64,000 nucleotides of DNA. Source: Solirubrobacter sp963848475. Its GTDB lineage: Bacteria; Actinomycetota; Thermoleophilia; Solirubrobacterales; Solirubrobacteraceae. A program made the translations under genes and the position numbers. The DNA is taken from assembly GCA_963848475.1 (NCBI GenBank), contig CAWKDW010000004.1, positions 248,001-312,000 on the forward strand. The letters are read 5' to 3'. Of the stretch, positions 16,516 to 23,813 are shown one piece after another. The notes under the pieces are model-generated. The model saw only the letters and a list, made by a program, of their open reading frames with translations, was not told the DNA's origin and did no database searches. The stretch's first letter is position 1; the number at the start of each line of letters is the position of its first letter.

Positions 16516-17799
16516 TCACGCGGGCAGACTCGGAAGCCGCAGCTCGAACCCGGCGCCGACGACGAGGACGTCGCCGCCTGCGGCCCGGGCGAGCCGGCGC
16601 GAGAGTGCGAGCCCGAGTCCGGCGCTGCCGGTCTCGCTGTAGCCGGGCGCGAAGATCCGCTCCGCGTCTTCGGGGGCGACGCCGGGGCCGTCGTCGGTGA
16701 CCGCGATCACGACCTCCGTGCCGGAGCGATGCAGCTCGACGCGAACTTCGCGCTCGGCGTGGCGCACCGCGTTCTCCACCAGCGGTTGCAGCGCGGCGGT
16801 GACGAGGCTCTGGTCGGCGCCGACGGTGACCACGCCCGCGGGCGCGACGACTTCGATGTCCGGGCCCGCGAGCCCGCGGATCGCGGCGGCGGCGTCGGAG
16901 GAACCGGGCGGACCGGTGGCGTCGTTGCGTGCGGCGGCGAGCAGCGTGTCGATGACGGCGGCCATCCGGTCGGTCCCGGCCAGGACGCGTTCGAGCGCGT
17001 AGCGCAGTTCTGCGTCGGAGCGATCGCCGCGCAGGGCCAGTTCGGCTTCTCCGCGCAGCCCGCTGAGCGGCGTCCGCAGCTCGTGCGCGACCTCGGCGGA
17101 GAAGCGCTGCTCGTGCCGGAGCGCCGCGTCGAGGCGCCCGAGCAACCCGTCGAGGGTCGCGGCGAGCGCGGTCAGCTCATCGCGCGGCGGCCCGAGATCG
17201 AAGCGCTGGTGAAGGTCGCGCTCGCCCCACCGGGCGGCCTGCCTGGTCATGCTGGCGACGGGTCGCAGCGCGGAGTCGACCGCACGGCGCGCGAGCAGCG
17301 CGCCGCCCGCGAGCACCAGCAGCGACAGCAGCAGCGTGCCGATCGCGGCCAGGTGCTCGGTCCGCTCGTAGGGCGAGAGTGAGATGCCGACCACGACCGT
17401 TCCGATCCGGCGCTTGCCCGTGGCGTCGAAGGCGGGGACGCCGAGCAGCCGTGCGCGCTCGTCGATCGTTCGCTCCGTGGGCGTGTCGACGGAGCGCAGC
17501 GACTGCGCGGTGGCGAGCTCATCGGCGTCGGCGGGCGGGCGTTCGACGATCCGCCCGTCGCGGTCGAAGACCCAGGCCTGCTGATCGAGCACGGCGTCGC
17601 CGGCTCCGTCGTCGACGCCGAGTCGTGCACCGCTGGTATCGAGCGTCGCGAGCTGGGCGGCGGCGCGTTCGCGCAGGACCGACGACGCGTCCGCGCTGAG
17701 CCGGTCGGCGAGCACCAGGTTCAGCGCGACGCCGAGGACCGCGAGCCCGGCACCGAGAACCGCGAGCGAAGCCAGCGTGACCCGCCCGCGCAGGCTCAT
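16516..17799 (-). CDS. Two-component sensor histidine kinase
   Basis: A 427-residue membrane kinase. Two hydrophobic helices (about 10-30 and 165-190) flank an extracytoplasmic sensor region; a HAMP linker, the H-box SAEVAHELRTPLSGL and the ATPase domain with N-box ENAVRHAE and G-box DDGPGVAPEDAERIF follow. ATG 17799 overlaps the regulator's stop (ATGA), so the two are one operon. The signal is not evident. Confidence 0.92.
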   Translation of the reverse strand: MSLRGRVTLASLAVLGAGLAVLGVALNLVLADRLSADASSVLRERAAAQLATLDTSGARLGVDDGAGDAVLDQQAWVFDRDGRIVERPPADADELATAQSLRSVDTPTERTIDERARLLGVPAFDATGKRRIGTVVVGISLSPYERTEHLAAIGTLLLSLLVLAGGALLARRAVDSALRPVASMTRQAARWGERDLHQRFDLGPPRDELTALAATLDGLLGRLDAALRHEQRFSAEVAHELRTPLSGLRGEAELALRGDRSDAELRYALERVLAGTDRMAAVIDTLLAAARNDATGPPGSSDAAAAIRGLAGPDIEVVAPAGVVTVGADQSLVTAALQPLVENAVRHAEREVRVELHRSGTEVVIAVTDDGPGVAPEDAERIFAPGYSETGSAGLGLALSRRLARAAGGDVLVVGAGFELRLPSLPA

Positions 17800-18464
17800 C
17801 GCAGCACGTATCCGACGCCGCGCGCGGTGGCGATCTCCTCGCCGGCGCCGAGCTCGCGCAGCTTGCGGCGCAGGCGCGCGATGTAGGCGTCGAGCGTGTT
17901 GTCGTGCACGATCGCTCCGTCCGGCCAGGCGGCCAGCACGAGCTCGCGCCGGCGCAGCACCGCGCCGGGACGGCCGGCGAGCGCGGCCATCAGCCGGAAC
18001 TCGGTCGGTGTCAGCGCCTCGGTGCGCTCGCCGACCGACACGCCGTGCTTGGCCGGATCGAGCCGCAGCCCGGCGACCGGCGGGGATGTCTCGCCGCCGC
18101 TGCGGCGGAGCAGCGCGCGGACGCGGACGACGAGCTCGGCGAGCGCGAACGGCTTGGTCAGATAGTCGTCGCCGCCCGCGTGAAAGCCCGAGAGGCGATC
18201 GGTGAGCTGCCCGCGCGCCGTCAGGAACAGCACGGGCGCGTCGACGCCATGCGCCCGCAGCGCCTGGCACACGTCGCGGCCGTCGGCGTCGGGCAGGCCG
18301 ATGTCGAGCACCAGCAGGTCAGGCGGCTGCGCCGTGAAGGTCTGGACGGCCTCGCGCCCGCCCGCGGTCGCGCGCACCGCGAAGGCCTCGTCCTGCAGCG
18401 TGCGCGTCAGCACCGAACGCAGATCGTCGTCGTCCTCGCAGATACCGATCGTCAGTGCTCCCAC
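17796..18464 (-). CDS. OmpR/PhoB-family response regulator
   Basis: A 222-residue regulator: receiver domain with acidic cluster EDDDD (10-14), phospho-acceptor Asp54 in LLVLDIGLPDADG, Thr in LFLTARG and Lys in YLTKPFALAEL, then a winged helix ending IARLRRKLRELG and ATARGVGYVLR. The start is GTG 18464. It is cotranscribed with the kinase. The adjacent COG4705 gene on the same strand is a plausible target (inference). Confidence 0.93.
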   Translation of the reverse strand: MGALTIGICEDDDDLRSVLTRTLQDEAFAVRATAGGREAVQTFTAQPPDLLVLDIGLPDADGRDVCQALRAHGVDAPVLFLTARGQLTDRLSGFHAGGDDYLTKPFALAELVVRVRALLRRSGGETSPPVAGLRLDPAKHGVSVGERTEALTPTEFRLMAALAGRPGAVLRRRELVLAAWPDGAIVHDNTLDAYIARLRRKLRELGAGEEIATARGVGYVLR

Positions 18465-18537
18465 GAGCCTCCATGATGGCGCTCGTCCGGCGAGGACACG
18501 ACCGCCGTTCAGGTTGCGGTCACGCTCGCCACCGGCC

Positions 18538-19314
18538 TCAGGCCGGTGCGGCCTCGGTTGGGGTCTGGTCGCGTTTGGTGAGCGTGAGGAAGGCGACCAG
18601 CGCGAGGATGCAGGCGAGGAAGAGGTAGCTGGTGCCGGTGGTCCCGAGCCCGAGCCCGCCGTCGCCCGTGGACTGCGAGAGCCCGTCGCCGATCGAGGCG
18701 CCGAGCGGGCGGGTGAGGATGTAGGCCAGCCAGAAGCTCAGCACGGCGTTCAGGCCCAGCCAGTAGTGCGCGGCGGCGATGCACGCGATGGCGCCGGCGA
18801 AGATCAGTACGGAGACGCCGAAGCCGAGTCCGAGTTGCTCGGCGAAGAGGTCGCCGGCGGCGGTGCCGAGGGCGAAGGTGAAGAGGATCGCGAGCCAGTA
18901 GAAGCCCTCGCGGCGCGTGGTGACGATGCTGTGGATCGAGAGCGTGTGCTCGTAGCGAAACCAGATCGCGAAGGTCGCGGCGAGCGCGATCGAGAACAGG
19001 ATCGTGCTCGTCCACAGCGAGACGCCGAAGCGGTCGGTGAGGTTGTCGGTGATCAACGTGCCGAAGACGCTGATGAAGACGACGACGAGCCAGTAGACCG
19101 GCGGGACGTAGCGCCGGAGGCCGAACTGGACGACGAGCAGCGCGGCCAGCAGCACGCCGGTGACGACCGTGGTCCAGGTCAGCCCGAAGCCGAGGTTGTC
19201 GTTGAGGTAGTCGGCCGCGGTCTCACCGACCGTCGTGCACATGATCTTGATGACCCAGAAGTAGAACGTGACCTCTGGGACCTTGTTGAGCATCTGCCGT
19301 GTGGTGGGTCGCAT
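18538..19314 (-). CDS. COG4705-family polytopic membrane protein
   Basis: A 258-residue protein with seven to eight predicted helices and an internal repeat. The opening NKVPEVTFYFWVIKIMCTTV and GETAADYLND segment is the signature of the COG4705 family, uncharacterised membrane-anchored proteins; the second half repeats it in altered form (LFAEQLGLGFGVSV). Acidic residues inside the helices suggest ion transport, but no function is established to my knowledge. It lies 73 bp upstream of the response-regulator start on the same strand. Confidence 0.75.
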   Translation of the reverse strand: MRPTTRQMLNKVPEVTFYFWVIKIMCTTVGETAADYLNDNLGFGLTWTTVVTGVLLAALLVVQFGLRRYVPPVYWLVVVFISVFGTLITDNLTDRFGVSLWTSTILFSIALAATFAIWFRYEHTLSIHSIVTTRREGFYWLAILFTFALGTAAGDLFAEQLGLGFGVSVLIFAGAIACIAAAHYWLGLNAVLSFWLAYILTRPLGASIGDGLSQSTGDGGLGLGTTGTSYLFLACILALVAFLTLTKRDQTPTEAAPA

Positions 19315-19530
19315 CGTCTCACCGTCGCGCCGTGCACCTGACGAGTTCCTGAACCCTTGGTGGGGTGTTCAGGTGGCGTTCAGGCGCGGCACGCCACCGC
19401 GCGGCCTGTCCGTCCCCGGCCGCGAACTCTCGGTGGGATACACGGCGCTGGTGATCGTCGCCGCCCTGGTCGCGCACGCTTCCGCTCACCTGATGGGGCG
19501 ATGCCAAGCCGAATCTGAGAGGGTGAACGC

Positions 19531-20709
19531 ATGGTGATCGCAGCAGACGCGGGGTCGGCCGTCTCGATCGCATCGGCCGTGGCCGCCGCGCTCGTGGCGA
19601 TCCTGGGCGTGATGGGCTACCAGAGCCAGCGGGCGCGGTTGTCCGCGATCCGCAGCGCGTTCAACGACGTTGTCGCCGCTCTGGCTGCCGACCACTCGCG
19701 TCAGCAACTGGCGGCGGCCATCCTCCTGCGGCGGTTCTTCGACCCGGCGAGCGAACTCGGCGTCCGCGAGCTGCGGGGGAGCCGCCGCGCCCCGTACGCG
19801 GGAGAGGCGCTCAGCGTAATCGCCGCGGTCCTGCGCGGGCTGCCCTGTGGGGACCTGCAGAAGCTGCTGGCGGACGGGCTGGCGTATGCCCCGACGCTGG
19901 CCGGCGCGGACCTGCAGCGCACGAACCTCCAGAGCGCTTACCTGTCTTCGCGGCACGCTCGCGGGACGCTGGAGGGGGCCGACTTCTACCGTGCTGACCT
20001 GAGCGGCGGCTCCCTGAAGGGTGCGCGGGCCAGGGGCGCGGTCTTCTACCAGGCCCGGTTGCGGGACACCGTCATGCGCGACGCCGACCTGCGAGGCGCG
20101 AACTTCTTCGAGGCCGACCTGACCGGCGCGAACTTCGCCGGCGCCCAACTCGACGGGGCATCGTTCGCGGACGCCCGCGGCGTACCGCCGGAGCTCGAGC
20201 CCTTCCTGGACGGCGAAAGCCGCTATACGGCGGCAGAGCCGGCACCGGCACCGGCGCGCGCTCGTCCCAGCTCGCAGACGGTATTCCTCAGCATCGCCGC
20301 CTCCCGCACGCCGGAGCAGGAGGCCATGTGCGACCGCCTTGTGGCGCTCCTGCGGCGCGAGGGTCTGACCATCCAGCGGCTATCGCGCGACGAATACCTG
20401 CCGTCTGAAGCGCTGAGCGCGATCTACCGCCGGATGACGGGCTGCGGCGGCGCGGTCGTGTTCGGCATGCGCTCCGCCGGGACGGAGCCGTCCCCAGGCT
20501 CGACCCCATGGACGCACCTCGAGGCGGGCATGGCCTACGGTTGCAACCTGCCGCTGCTGATGGTTCGCGAGCCGGGCGTGGACTCGGGAGCGTTCGACGA
20601 CGTGGTCGCCGGTCACCGGACCTTCATGCTCGACCTCGCGGAGCGGTGGGAAGAAGACGCGATCGTCAGAGCTATTCGCCCCTGGCTGTCCGAGCTCACC
20701 CGATCCTGA
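19531..20709 (+). CDS. Membrane-anchored pentapeptide-repeat protein with C-terminal TIR-like domain
   Basis: A 392-residue protein in three parts. Residues 8-30 form one hydrophobic helix; 126-215 are about 18 pentapeptide repeats (A(D/N)LxG, for example ADLTGANFAGAQLDGASF); 250-390 form an alpha/beta domain beginning VFLSIAAS, with a Glu331 in HLEAGMAYGCNLPLLMV. The last resembles TIR-like or nucleoside-deoxyribosyltransferase-like NAD-processing domains that use such a glutamate. Start ATG 19531 follows GAGAGGG. Similar arrangements are used by phage-defence effectors, but no partner gene is adjacent and the activity is inferred. Confidence 0.68.
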   Translation: MVIAADAGSAVSIASAVAAALVAILGVMGYQSQRARLSAIRSAFNDVVAALAADHSRQQLAAAILLRRFFDPASELGVRELRGSRRAPYAGEALSVIAAVLRGLPCGDLQKLLADGLAYAPTLAGADLQRTNLQSAYLSSRHARGTLEGADFYRADLSGGSLKGARARGAVFYQARLRDTVMRDADLRGANFFEADLTGANFAGAQLDGASFADARGVPPELEPFLDGESRYTAAEPAPAPARARPSSQTVFLSIAASRTPEQEAMCDRLVALLRREGLTIQRLSRDEYLPSEALSAIYRRMTGCGGAVVFGMRSAGTEPSPGSTPWTHLEAGMAYGCNLPLLMVREPGVDSGAFDDVVAGHRTFMLDLAERWEEDAIVRAIRPWLSELTRS

Positions 20710-20714
20710 TCGCC

Positions 20715-20822
20715 GGCACGGACGTAGGGGACGTGCAGCATGCGGATGGTGACGTACCGCCCGTGGCCGGGGATGCCGAGGAAGTGGCCGTTGACCGTGC
20801 CGGTCCACTGGTGTTCGGTCAC
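20715..20822 (-). pseudogene. Relic of a SnoaL-like ester cyclase
   Basis: GTG 20822 opens TEHQWTGTVNGHFLGIPGHG and RYVTIRMLHVPYVRAGD, the pattern of the middle/C-terminal strands of SnoaL-type cyclases (TGEFLGIPPTGRRV in intact members). No N-terminal part exists and the frame runs antisense into the TIR-like gene. It is treated as a remnant. Confidence 0.5.
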
Positions 20823-20856
20823 GCAGAATCCTCACCCCGGTACGTGCGCGTGGGGA

Positions 20857-21035
20857 TCATCGACTCCGTGCCGACCTCGCGGTTGAGCTCCTCATGCGGA
20901 AGTGGTCGGGTCCGCCGGCCGTGACGAGCCCGCTCGTCTTGGTCATGCCGTACAGGTCGAAGGCGCGGAGACCGAGACCGGCGAAGAAGCGAGCGAGCTC
21001 CGCCGGCATCGGGGCCGCGGCCGTGCTGTCACGGC
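20857..21035 (-). pseudogene. Relic of an AMP-forming long-chain acyl-CoA synthetase
   Basis: About 50 codons read APMPAELARFFAGLGLRAFD then LYGMTKTSGLVTAGGPDHFR, which is the A5 region (YGMTETSG in intact FAA1-type ligases). Nothing of the remaining several hundred codons is present. It abuts the SnoaL relic, so this gap between two intact genes is a deletion scar. Confidence 0.6.
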
Positions 21036-21103
21036 GCCCGAGGTACTGACCTCGGGCCGTGCTGCGCTGCCGCGGCCCGAGTGGTTCGTCGTCGGACGGC
21101 CGC

Positions 21104-21919
21104 TCAGCCGCGATCCACGGCGATGCCGGGGGTGCATGGCGTGCGGCGGTTCGCTCGCAGGTTGTCGAGGAACACCGCCGAGTCGTAGATGCGGTCGCCC
21201 TGATCGAAGATCGACAGATAGAGGCGGTGACGCCCCGACGTGATCGGAGTCGATGCGCGCAGCAGCCTGGTCGCGCCGTCGAACGTCGTGCCCTTGGCGT
21301 TGCGCCGGCGCATGGTCTCGACACCGGCCCGGTTGATCCGGATCGGGTTGCCGTCGCGATCGAAAGCGAAGTTGCGCGGGGCGCGGATCGTCGGATCTTC
21401 GGTGGTCGCCGCGCTCCAGTCGGAGCGGTCGATCTCGGCGATGAACGCGTCGTTATAGGCCTGGCCGGTGAACTCTGGGTATTCCTCCGAGAGGAAGCGG
21501 AAGTTGAAGGACAGGCAGTTCGCACCGCGCGGGATCTGCAGGTCGATGCGCATGATCACGACGTCGCGTGCGCCGCGAATCGCCGGGCCGCGCGACTCTG
21601 AGCCCGAGTCGGGCGCGTTGTTGGGGTCGTCGGCCAGGCTTGCGTTCCCGGTGCTCAGGATGGCGAAGCTCGAGCCGCTGCGCGGAAAGCCCGCGAGCCG
21701 GGTGGTGGAGACCGCGGCAGGCTTGGAACTCGGGGGGAGCGCCGAGAAGACCGCTCGCCGGACGATCGAGGGATCGCCCGCCATCGCCCGCGCGAGCGGC
21801 GTCGCCGACGGGTCGAGCGGATACTCGGTGATGTCGGCGCCGGCGAGCGTGGTTGGGGCGACCGTCGCGATGACGATCGCGACGGCGCTCACGCGCCGGA
21901 CCGACTGCATGGTGAACAC
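21104..21919 (-). CDS. Exported choice-of-anchor L domain protein
   Basis: A 271-residue secreted protein from GTG 21919 (ATG 21910 possible) with a signal peptide ending near LAGADIT. The central segment CLSFNFRFLSEEYPEF and AYNDAFIAEID is the signature of the choice-of-anchor L domain, a beta-sandwich seen in many exported proteins. A C-terminal strand region includes LYLSIFDQGDRIYDSAVFLDN. No sorting motif is visible. Function unknown. Confidence 0.75.
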   Translation of the reverse strand: MFTMQSVRRVSAVAIVIATVAPTTLAGADITEYPLDPSATPLARAMAGDPSIVRRAVFSALPPSSKPAAVSTTRLAGFPRSGSSFAILSTGNASLADDPNNAPDSGSESRGPAIRGARDVVIMRIDLQIPRGANCLSFNFRFLSEEYPEFTGQAYNDAFIAEIDRSDWSAATTEDPTIRAPRNFAFDRDGNPIRINRAGVETMRRRNAKGTTFDGATRLLRASTPITSGRHRLYLSIFDQGDRIYDSAVFLDNLRANRRTPCTPGIAVDRG

Positions 21920-22244
21920 GGGCGCTCCTGAGACTGTTGAGTGGCCGCGCAGAACCGCCGGCCGATGCCCTGGTGCAGGGTTGCCGACACGAACCTAGAC
22001 GAACTGGCCCGCCCGCGCGCCAGAGGGGCTCGCGAATGTGCCCTTGGTGGCGCGGACGCCCTCACGCGATCGCGCGTGTCCGTCGCCTCGCAGGTCCGAC
22101 CAGGATCCGTCGGAGGTCGCCGGATGTCATCGACTGGTTCGTGGGCGAACCGGTTCGCGCCGCCGCCGTCCTAATGCGTACCCCCGGAGGAGGTTGCAGG
22201 ACCAGCGAGGGTTCGGCCGCGGCCGAACGTGGCACCGTTGGACC
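21920..22244. other. Intergenic region without a supported gene
   Basis: The 325 bp between the divergent choice-of-anchor L gene and the lipoprotein gene hold only short high-GC reading frames with no family features. It should contain both promoters, and includes the 18-bp palindrome at 22211-22228. Confidence 0.5.
22211..22228. promoter_or_regulatory. 18-bp perfect palindrome upstream of a lipoprotein gene
   Basis: GTTCGGCCGCGGCCGAAC reads identically on both strands and ends 16 bp before the lipoprotein ATG. It could be an operator for a dimeric repressor or an mRNA hairpin that limits translation. It is a visible structure; the role is unproven. Confidence 0.5.
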
Positions 22245-22793
22245 ATGAGAACCTTCCTCGCCATCACGGGCGCCGCCGCCGCGCTCGCCGCCGCGGGGTG
22301 CGGCGGAGATGCGGCTCGGGATGACCCGGCCCAACCCACGCAGACCGCCGATCAAGCAAGCACGCCCGCGGAGCAGGGCGTCGTCGGCGGGCTCGCCGCC
22401 GAGACGGACAAGCTCGCCGAGCAGATCGCGAAGGCCGTTGAGGAGCTCGCCCAGGATCCGAGCGCGGACGTCGACGGGCAACTCGAGAGCGCGCAGCAAC
22501 GCGCGGACGAGTTGTCGCAACAGGCCGAGGAGACGGCCGGCGATCAGCAGCCCGAAGTCACGGCCGCCCTGCGCGAGGCCAACAAGCGCATCGCGGCCGC
22601 TGCCGCCGAACTGCGTGGCGTGACGGATGCCGCAGACGTCCGCGCCGTCCTCGAGCGCCAGCTCGGTCCGATCTCCGACCAGCTCGGGGACGCCTTCGAC
22701 GAAGCGGAACAGAGCACCGGAACTGACACACGGCAACAGGTGCAGAAGGCGCGCGACACGATCAACAGCCTGCGCGACGAAATCGGACCCTGA
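22245..22793 (+). CDS. Helical lipoprotein of unknown function
   Basis: A 182-residue protein beginning MRTFLAITGAAAALAAAGCGG, a lipoprotein signal with Cys at residue 19. The mature chain is rich in Ala, Glu and Gln with heptad-like spacing (LAEQIAKAVEELAQ, LESAQQRADELSQQAEET), predicting a long coiled coil under the cell wall. No family recognised. It sits downstream of the 18-bp palindrome and upstream of a DUF2510 gene. Confidence 0.75.
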   Translation: MRTFLAITGAAAALAAAGCGGDAARDDPAQPTQTADQASTPAEQGVVGGLAAETDKLAEQIAKAVEELAQDPSADVDGQLESAQQRADELSQQAEETAGDQQPEVTAALREANKRIAAAAAELRGVTDAADVRAVLERQLGPISDQLGDAFDEAEQSTGTDTRQQVQKARDTINSLRDEIGP

Positions 22794-22831
22794 GAGGGCC
22801 GCAGCCGAGGCTCGCGTTATTCTCGCGAGGC

Positions 22832-23434
22832 GTGAGCGGCGCCTACGAGCAGCAACGCGACCCGGACGGCCGCCGCGGCTGGTGGCTGGTCGGCTCGCTC
22901 GCGATGATCGGCGCCGCCGCCGGTGCATTCGCCGGTCACCGGATCGATCCCGACGTGAGGGAGCTGGTGCCCAGCCTGGCCGTCGCCGGCTTGGGTCTCG
23001 GCGGTCTGCTCGGCCTGCTGCTGCTCGCACCGGTCGGCGTGTGGCGCGCGTGGCGTCGGCGGACGCGTCGCCGGGCGGCGGTGGCTGAGCGCGCGGACCG
23101 CTCCGTCGGCACCGGGCTGTGGCAGACGGCAGATTCCGAGCACGAGGCCGCGCCGAGCGTGGCGGCGGAGCTGGCGGTGCCGGACGCCGTCGAAGCGCCC
23201 GCGACGGGGGAAGCTGAGCCGGAGCGGTCCGAGGAGCTGCCGCGAGGGCCCGGGGCGCAGGAGACGGAGGCGCTCACGCCGCAGGAGCCTCCCGAGCCGG
23301 AGCAGCCCCCTCCTCCGGACGGAGAGGAGCCCGGCTGGTATCTCGACCCAAGGGACAGCGTCCGCCGCTACTGGGACGGGCACGCCTGGACCGGGCATGT
23401 GTGGCGTGGTCGCACGCGCAAGTCCCGCCGCTGA
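22832..23434 (+). CDS. Membrane protein with C-terminal DUF2510 domain
   Basis: About 200 residues from GTG 22832. Two hydrophobic helices (20-37 and 47-70) are followed by a Pro/Glu-rich cytoplasmic linker and a final DUF2510 motif, PGWYLDPRDSVRRYWDGHAW. DUF2510 is a short tryptophan-rich motif at the ends of many actinobacterial membrane proteins; its role is not established. It is possibly cotranscribed with the lipoprotein gene, 38 bp upstream. Confidence 0.75.
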   Translation: MSGAYEQQRDPDGRRGWWLVGSLAMIGAAAGAFAGHRIDPDVRELVPSLAVAGLGLGGLLGLLLLAPVGVWRAWRRRTRRRAAVAERADRSVGTGLWQTADSEHEAAPSVAAELAVPDAVEAPATGEAEPERSEELPRGPGAQETEALTPQEPPEPEQPPPPDGEEPGWYLDPRDSVRRYWDGHAWTGHVWRGRTRKSRR

Positions 23435-23813
23435 CGCTCGATCTCTGGCTTGTGCTTCGTGCGCGCCGCTGCCGAGGCGCTTGTGCATCTCCTCCAGGGG
23501 CGACGTCGAGGTACGTCGTCTGCGAAGCGCAGCCGCCAGAGACGGTCAAGTCCGCGACGTCGTCGGTGTAGTGCGGGCTCGGGTGGGCCGTCGATCGTTG
23601 AACGTGCGCGTCCCGGCGCGGGTGAAGTCCTCGCTGATCACCTCGTCGCTGCTCGCCTCCGCGATCCGGGAGACGAGCGCGGCAAATGGCAGCCCGCAGC
23701 ACGTCCTATGCCCGGTGGCCGCTACTCATGTCGCGCGTGCGGCTCGTTCTGACAACGCCGTTCGCAGGCTCCGGCCCGGGCCCGACCCGCGTAAGTCGTC
23801 TGCCGGAGCCGCG
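23435..23813. other. Gap between convergent genes, no supported gene
   Basis: 379 bp lie between the DUF2510 gene and the end of the MMPL gene. On the minus strand a stretch near 23590-23690 reads SRIAEASSDEVISEDFTRAG, which looks protein-like but matches nothing I know and lacks an intact frame around it. It may be gene debris. Confidence 0.4.

Noticed and set aside
19315..19530. Possible gene upstream of the TIR-like protein
   Set aside because: The 89-codon frame overlaps the COG4705 gene start and shows no family or ribosome binding site; treated as promoter region.
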